In this document: in pieces, positions 29,476 through 38,400 of the stretch
How positions within the stretch are numbered: the stretch's first letter is position 1
Layout of the letters: each line of letters opens with the position of its first letter
NCBI GenBank assembly: GCA_000818945.1
Contig: KN805444.1
Location: 1 to 64,000, forward strand
Length of the DNA: 64,000 bases
DNA from: Schizochytrium sp. CCTCC M209059
Lineage: Eukaryota; Sar; Bigyra; Thraustochytrida; Thraustochytriidae
Reading direction: 5' to 3'
Made by a program: the position numbers and the translations under genes
Notes under the pieces: generated by a model
Database searches by the model: none
The model's input: only the letters and a program-made list of their open reading frames with translations
Told to the model about the DNA's origin: nothing

Positions 29476-32400
29476 ATGTCTTCTCGAGCTGAGTCTGCAA
29501 AAGCTCACGCCGCAGATGACTTGTTACATGTTAGAACGAGGACATCCGACGAGGCAGGCTTTCAAAGTATTGCTGGTATTGAAGAGCTAGGCGCCGAAGG
29601 CGGTGGGCAAACCGCGAATACCAATGAGAGTCTTCAAGTGGATGGCGAAGCCGGAAATAAAGCAATCGTTCGTCTGCCCCGGGACTTTTTCAAGTTTTAT
29701 CTTCTTCCGGTCGGCCTGCTTCCGACAGTGGCTTTTGTGGCTCAAGCCGGTCTCGTTGCTTTAGACGGTAGCAATGAAGTCGGAAACGCAGCATTCGATG
29801 TGGCTCAAACCCGCGCCACGCTTGACGCGATCGCGCGAGACATTGTCATCATACTCGGTCTGCTGGTGACATCCTCTTTTGTTGTGCTGCAAATGTTTGC
29901 GGCCAACTTTCTCACGCACACAATCTCGTTGTTCTTCCGCGATCGGGGTGTATTCCTTATCTTGGCCTTCATTTGCATGTCGGCCATCTTCTGCATGGTA
30001 CTAGACGCCCTCACGACTGAGGAATTCTACATTTCCGTGGCTGTTCGTGTGGCGTACACACTTCGCATGCTTTCGCTCTCCATCACCTTTCCATACTTCA
30101 ACTTTTTGGTCAATTTTCTGAGCCCAGAGTCGCTCATTAACCAGGTCTGTCGAACGGCCATCGATTGTTTGACAAGTTTGAGCAATCTCTCATCCGGCGC
30201 TAGGACGGCAGCGTCAGGTCCCGGGACAGACTTTGATGCAGAGCATGATGAGGTTCCTGTCATGAGTATGGCGAGCACGCAGAGCTTTCGCGAAACCTCG
30301 CGCCGCTTTGTGACCGGGGTAGTCTTTGAGAAATCACAGCGGTCGCGCGAGCTTCGTATCCTGCAGCATCAGGTGGAATGGATCAACGCCGTCGAGCTTC
30401 TCACCGACATTGGACTTTCGACGCTGAAACAAAAGGACAAGGAAAACGCCAACAACGCAATGCTCTCTTTGTATACGGTCGCTTGCGAGTACTCGCAGGC
30501 CAAGACCGCCGAGACCCTCCCGAAGCAATGGTACGACCTTTCGTCCACCATTCGAGCGCGCCCTGACTTTTCTTCTCTCTCAGCAGATGCCTTGGAAAGC
30601 ATGGTAATCAAGCGAGTGTGGGGCGAGTGGAAGATTCTCCGCGCCTACCAGCTGCTGCTCGAGACCTCAAACATTCTCGATCTTCCCAATCTCTGTGGTT
30701 TGGCCGCTTTTTACACGCGCAAGGTGGGTGAGCTCGCAGCCCAAAAGGGCCACCGTGAGGTCGTGGAGCTCTGCATCAAGTTCCTCAATACATATATTGC
30801 GTATTTGATATACGTCAAGAACGTCCAAGTGCTTTCTGGAGTCTTGAATGAGTATCGCGAGCTCGGCGTCGAGATTGTGCGCATGGACGCCTTCTTCTTC
30901 AAAATGATCAAGGAGATTGATGACACGCTAAATGACTTTCAATCGCAAGGAAGTAGGCTCGTCAAGCAGAGTATCCTCCTAACGCGCAAGAGCATCCGAG
31001 GCCACTACGGAAATGCCGCGCTCAGCAGCACGTCGCTTGATCCGACAACGCTGAGCCTGCATCACGGTCGCCGGTCCCGCGCTAGCGTGGGCACGCGTCG
31101 ACCCAGCGCCTTCGGCAGCGTCGCCGAGCGCCAAAGCCGGCGGTTCAGTCTCGAGTCCAATGGAGGCATTGCCGCGGCAGCGCCCTCAGATGGAAAAGGA
31201 TTCCGCCGAGGACGGCTTTCCAGCATCTTTCAAAAGCTCGGCAATAACTTTGCTTCCCGTCCGGGGGACGTGGAAGCGCAGTCCGCAGCGCATTTGAGGA
31301 CGATGAAGGCAAAGTTCATCAACCAAAAACTTCACTATCACAGAATGCTCAGTACCATTGCAAGCAACTTGCGTCAGCACCTCGTCGCGAGTTCTGATCG
31401 AAATCTCGGCTACATTGCTGAGACAATCGCCCATGACATGGGCGAAATCTGCGCAGAGGCATACAAGAACGAGTGCGACGCGCATGAGGCTATCGTGGCT
31501 GTTTTTCTTACCCTCGATGATACTCAGACCGAGGCCTCGCAACGTCAGACGCATCGTGGAATTAGGCGCGCACAAGTGAAACTAGCCACCTATTACCTCG
31601 TGGGCAAGGACATTGATCTCGCCAAGGAAATCCATGAGGATATGGACGAGGAACCCGCGTTCCGCATTCGGCAAATCTACCGCGAGCTGGTCGCCATGGA
31701 CACAGAGTCCTTTTGGGAGATCTCTTTTCGCAGTCGGAATCTTGACTATCTGGAGCCCATGTACAAGGAGCAACTCAAAACCTTTTTTGGTTGGTTCGAG
31801 GATTTTAATTTCGAGAAGGCCAACAAAACCGATGCGGATCTCTTCGATTATGCCAAAGTGGCCACCAACATGGGCGTCGACGAGAACGAAGACGACGATG
31901 ATGGAGATGGCAACGAGAATGCCGAGATCGTTGGCCATGCGTCGCTGGGTGAGGCCACATCATTCGAAAAACGCAGATCTGACGACGATGAGGTCGACGA
32001 AGAGGAAGCGGCAATAATTTCTGCAGAGGCGAGCGTGAGCGAGCGATCCGAGGCCCGCCGACGTACACGTGCCAGCATCGACGTTCGGCGTCAATCGATC
32101 TTAATCGAGGGTGCGCGACGCCACAGCGTCTTTAATGTGGACACGCGTCATGGTGTGGAAGAGATCAACAAGCAATTTAACACACTTCGCTGGCGCCTCC
32201 AACTGTATGGCGAAGATAGTCTGCCTCGAATTTTTGCGGGAACTGCAGTCTACGTTGCATGCTGCGCCGTGGTCGGCTACGTCATGGATCTCGGCATCTC
32301 GCCTGGCTTCGTCTTAGTTTCGACCGCCGACCAAGAACGAACAAACAATATACTCAGCGGCATGGCTGTCGCCTCTGCGCTTCTCTTCGTGGTGCTCTGC

Positions 32401-35400
32401 GTCAGTTCCATGATCATCTTGCAGCTTGTCGCGGCAAGATACAAATTTCATCCGGATATGCTTTCCTTTCTACGGGATCCTATCCTGTACGGTATTCTCT
32501 CCCAGATTCTTCTCGCTTGCATGCTGTGCACAACGGCAATGATCAACACCTCGGCGTCGTACATCCCGACGAGGACTATTCGGGTTATCATGGTGCTCAT
32601 CACGCTAAATCTCGTGTTGCTCATCGTCTACTTTGTACGGCTTTTCTTTATATTGCAACCAGATAGCATCCTCAACAACATCCAACGTCGTACCTTGCAC
32701 CACGTCGCAAACGCCGTCGATCGCTCCGCGCGTCTACGCTCCCTCCGTTCCATGGCCTCCTCGAGCGATGTCACAGGTGATCCCAAGAAGCAGCGCCAGC
32801 AGCACAAAGTGGTGCCCGGCTCGCCGAGCAGTGCCGGTGGCGCAGGTGGTGCTAGTAGTCGAGAGAGGCGTGATAAATCAAAGGGAGATCGTTACGCGGT
32901 GCATGAAACGAGCCATAAAGACCGCTCTCTCAATGCTCATCAGCGGCGCCTCGAAAAAGTCCGTGCCGAGGTCTGGCATCACCAGTTTCAGGCTCACGAG
33001 CACATTAAGCGCATTTGCGACTTCGCATTTGCCTGTGTCCACGAGTCCGATGAGGCGAACTTGACAAAGGCCATCTCAATGCTTCTCGTCATCATCAAAG
33101 AGTACGCTGTCGTCAAAAGTCAGCTGCCAGAGGAGTGGTTTGAAGTGCGCGGTCTGCTGCGTCGCACCTCGGATTTCATCAACTTTTCCGCGTATCGCAT
33201 CACGCGCGTCACGAACCAGCGGGTCTGGTTCGAGTGGAAGGTACTTGCTCAGTATCTTCTCATTTTTGAAGAGTGTTTGAAGATGGGCCGCGTTGATGCC
33301 TGCCAGGCCGTGTGTCTCAAGACCGGGGCGATTGCCAAGGGTTTCATCCGCGCAAACGAAACAAACGCCTACCGAGTGGCAATCAACTTTATCAACACCT
33401 TCATGCGACGAGCAATCAACTCCAAAAACAACGAGATCGCAATTAAGATTGTGACGCAAAACCAGAATCTTCTGCAGGAGATCATCTTCACCAAATTTGA
33501 CGAGCGCACGCCGCCGCTGATTCAAGAAAGATGGCGCGCTCTTATTTCCGATCAGGGACAGTACCAAAAGTACTATGCGCAAGTCGCCATGGTGAAAGGA
33601 CTAGGGGCTATCGCAGAGCAAGTAGCCACGGCGCTTGGGCACGTATGCAGCGTCGCTCTCGAAGTCGACGAGCTTGTACATATTGATATGCTGGAGCTCC
33701 TACTGACGGTTGATGACACTGCCGACGAGGATCAAGACTCGCTCGTGGGCATTCGGCGTGCACAGGCCAAGCTCGGCCTCAAGTATATTCTTACTGACAA
33801 CGAGTCTTTTGCTCGCATGGTAGCAAGCGATTTTGAGGTCGAGACGCACAAGCGTCTTAAAGATATCGTGGACGAGCTGCTCTCCACGAATCGGGCAGAG
33901 TACTGGGAAGTCTCAGAAAATGGTGTTCCCTCCGAGTTCCTTTCCGCAGATGAAAAGATGGAATTGCCAAAGTTCTTTCGCTTTGTCGAGGAAGAAAAGG
34001 CCGCAGAAGAAGCAAATAACCCCACCGGCGCTTCGCAGGCGCCTTCCCTGGCGCCATATATCGAACAAGCTATCCAGCGGCACCAGCTGGGGACAGAGGG
34101 AGACTTCGACTTTAGGCCTCGGACAAAGTCGCCGGACGACGCGAGCTTTGGCCTTCGGAAGCGTGAAAACACCGTGCCGGAAGAAGCTAGCCAGAGATCT
34201 GGGGGGACCATGCGACGGACGAGCTTCGCGAGAAGACCCTTGTCGATGTCAAAGCCAAACTCAATGCTCGTGGGTTCCTCTTCGATTGCGAAACGACGTT
34301 CCATGATGCTCAATAGCAGCGCAAGCAGCGTACTGCAGGCGGGTTTCGAAGAAACTCAGCTCGACGATTTTCTCAATGCTATTCTTGATCAGGTCCAGGG
34401 ATCGCTCCAGGCAAAGGAGCTTTGTTGTAGGCTGCTCGTTCCTATTTGCATCGCAATTATGATCGCAAGCTCGCTCCTTGCGCTGAGTCTCAGTGGGGAC
34501 ACGATCGCTTACCCACCCGAAGAAACGCTTGATAGTGCAACTTTCGAGCACAAGGATGTCTGGTCAACGGCGCGTGACCCGAAAGACACCACGCTACCGG
34601 CAGAATTGGTGATCCGAGTCTTTTCTGTTGTGATCATGTGTTCCCTCATTGCTTTGCAAAAGTCTGCGTCGCGTGTTGTGCGTCACGTCTGGATGCTTTT
34701 TCGTTCGACGAGGTGGGTACAATGCATTTGGCTTCTCAATCTTGGCGCTGTGACGATGGCAGTGTGGAACACCGGTCTATCCGTAGAGGTTCCGCGGCCA
34801 AGTGCAGCCTTGGCGAGCCTGCTGCTGGCGTCGGTAAGCATCATGACGCTCTATCCATACTTTTCCTATTTCTTCGTGTTCCTCGATGAGGACCGTCTGC
34901 TCACGCACGTTGTGCTACAGGACCTTAAAATGCTGGGCGGCATGGCACGCTGCAAGACGGCGCACACCGTCAAAGATATGCTGCAGCTTGTTCGAGCCAC
35001 GCAACGTGTGTCCGACTTTGCGTCTTCCACAATCCGCGTCAAGGACAAGACCAATGCGTACAAGTCTCTCACTGCACTTTTTTGCCTCGCACGATGCTAC
35101 GCGAACATCAAGGCAGACCTTCCACCTGCCTTTTTCGACTCGTTCCTTGAGCATCCAGCGCTCAAGTCATTATCAGACTTCTCGCGTCTTTCGCCTGAGT
35201 ATCGCCAGGTCATCTCGGCTGACAGGACATGGGTGGAGTGGAAGCTCCTCCGACACTTTCTCTTTTTGTTTCAGGAGAGCATCGGCCACCTTGACGAGGC
35301 GTGCTATCGAATTGTTATATCCACGCGTGAACTTGCCGAGTCTGCACTGCGAAAGGGCGACCTTCCGCTCTTTGACCTGTGCATCAAGTTTATCAACACT

Positions 35401-38400
35401 TTCGTTCGCGTTGCGCTTGACCGCTCTCACATTCGGTTGGTGTACAACATCACCTTTCAGTACCGCAAGCTTGCGGAGAACATCATCAATGGCCGACTTC
35501 ACTGTCTCCGCGGCTCGATGAAGCCTGGACGCTACGAGCGCTTCGTGTCCGAGATTGCCTTCTACCTTCGACACTACGCCCTCGCCGCCCAAGCAAAGGG
35601 CATCGGCTTTGTCACAGAGCTTATTTGCCATGACCTTTCGGTGCTCTGTATGACAGCCATTCGTCGCAACGCAAAGTGTCATGACCAGCTCTTTGGTCAT
35701 TTTCTGCGTGCATTTAGTCGTGAAACCCAAGTCGGAAGACGCGGCATACGTCGCGCTCAGATCAAGCTGGCAGGATACTACATTACGCAGAAGCGCCGCG
35801 TCTTTGTCGATCTGCTTTTCGAGGAAATTCTCACCGAGCAGCACACGGACCATATCGTGCGAGCGTATGCCGAGCTCTGCGCACCAGAGGTCTCGCTGGA
35901 CTTTTGGGAGGTCAATGAGCGCAACTACAATATTGACCACATGGTTCCTGCTCACCATGAAGCTGTCGAAGAATTTTTGCAACGATTTCCGAGCGAGCTG
36001 CGCGATCGCTGTATCGAGTTCGAGCGGCGCATTCATCAGCGTACCAATGTAAAAGCGGCAGAAGCGACGAACAGCGATCTCAAAGCCGAAACAAGCTTTG
36101 GGAGGAAGCAAAATAGTCTTGTCGCCGTCTTTAGCGGGTTCTCTCGCGACATTGTATTGCGTGCACGTCAGAGTGAGAAGCACGCGCGAAGGAGGCAGGC
36201 CAGGGAAGCGAAGAGGCACGTTTCCATGAAGCAAACGCGAACCCGAATGGGTAGTACAAGACGGGTGCTTGGGGATCGGCAGCTGAGCAGTCTTGCTTTT
36301 TCCAGAATGCCAAAAGGCAGCAAGCCCGCGGACACGGCCTCGGGCAGCACGAAGGAAAGCCAGATGAATGCCAGCGACTCCATGGCAAATGCAAGTCAAA
36401 AGGCGTGGTTAATTGTTGTTCTTCTCGCCGCCATCGCCCTAGCTCTGACGGCACTTACCCTTTTACTCGAAGGTCAACGCGTCGATTACATTATCCGCTT
36501 CATCGACGACACCGAGCCAGAAGATCGGCAGCAGAATCTGAAAACGATGGCTAAAGCCTCCGTCGTCATTTTTTGCATTGTCCTCACACCGACTCTAATC
36601 ATGCTGCAAATTAACTCCCGCCACCTTCTCGGTGTCATCGCCGAACAGTTCTTTCAAGATCGCCGGGTGTCCACTCTGCTTACGTACTACACAATCGCTG
36701 CTGTGTACTGCATGTGTGCGCACTACGTGGCCTCTGAGGATTACGCGCCCAAGATTGCGCTTCTCATCAGTGGTTTCATTGTCGCATCACTCGTCACCTT
36801 CCTTTTTCCTTACTTTGCCATTGTCTTTGAATTTCTCGATCCACAAGGCGTCATTGTACGCATGCTGCGGCGGTCCATGGCGGTGACTGTGGCAAGCAAA
36901 ATGGATAATCAGCCGACCCTGGATCAGATTGTTGCAAATCAAACATTACTTAACAAGCTGCTGCAGCAATTGACAGGCTTCGCCGGAGCATCACTCCAAG
37001 ACAAGGATAAGAACAACTTTACAAATGTCGTACGGATCCTCTCGGCATTCGTGGAATTTTATCTTCCCCTCAAGATCGACCTCGATCCACGATGGTTCGA
37101 AGCAACGGGACGCCACTTGCGCATTTCGCAAGATTTCGCTTCTCTTGAGCCAGAACAACTGCTTCAGATGACGGAGCAGCGCTCTTGGGTGGAAGTCAAG
37201 CTCCTGCGGCAGTTTCTTGGGCTCTTCAATGAGGCACTTTCCAGCATGCAAGAGAGCTGTTTTCTTATCGCGATTGAGACAGTAAAAATGGGTCAGCTCG
37301 CGATCGAAGTGCTCGACTACCAGACTATCGAAGTCGTCATCAAAATGCTCAACACGTACATTCGCTCCTGCCTCAACAAAAGAGCTATTCGCGCCGTGTA
37401 CAACACCTTGCATCAATACCGTCAATTTGCTGAGCTACTCATCGTGTCGTCGTCGGGCGAGCACCAAGTGCTCAATGGATTTGCGATCAGCATCGCCCAG
37501 TACCTTCGGTATTATGGATCCGTAGCAGCGGCCATGCACCTCGATTTTATTGTGCAGGTGTTTGCCTTTGATCTGGCGCGTATCTGTGAGACAGCCTTTG
37601 CCTTGGGTTTCGACAACTTCAAGACGAACGATCGAACGCTTGCGGAGTTGCTCGCGCTCTTTGACACCCTGCAACCTGCGCAAGGCGAAGACGAATCTGC
37701 GATCAGCGGCATCGCTCGTCGAGATGCTGTCTGCGCTGAACATGCAACGAATGTGGAATCGATCGCCCGAGCTTGTATCTGCTTGGCAACGCTATACCTC
37801 GAAATGGAGGACATCCACAGGGCGCACATAATCATTGACAAGCTCAATGAAGCCTGCCAACCCGTTTTACTGCAGCGCGCTCGCGACAAGATCGAACGGT
37901 GCACTGAGCGCGATTTTTGGGAGGCAAATGACCGCGGGTCGAACTTTGACTACCTTCCCAGCTCGCGGCGCGCCAAGCTCCTCGACCTTTTCCTGGAACT
38001 TCACAACGGCGAGGAGCGCCTGCGCAAACGCGAATCTGCACTTATCGCGTCAGGCGAGGATGCCGTGGCGCCAACACCCACGCCATCACGGAATGAATCG
38101 CTAATGCTGAATGCTCTTTCGCAGAGCGACGCCAAAACTGCTTCGATGCCAAAGTGGAAGTCTGGGGCGCCGAGCATGTCTGCGATCAGCTTTGCGCGTG
38201 CGGCCATGATGCGCAAGGTGAATCGCATTCGCGAGGCTCAGGCACAGCACGAGGAAGCCCAAGCAAAGATTGAGATTGCTGCAGAAGACGCCATGGTTAA
38301 GGAGGAAGACCTCGCGGCTCTGGCATCTTTTGACGAGGCAGAGGACCAGATCGAAAACGATAAACGCAGTTCAAAACAAAGAGGCTCGGTCTTGGCCATG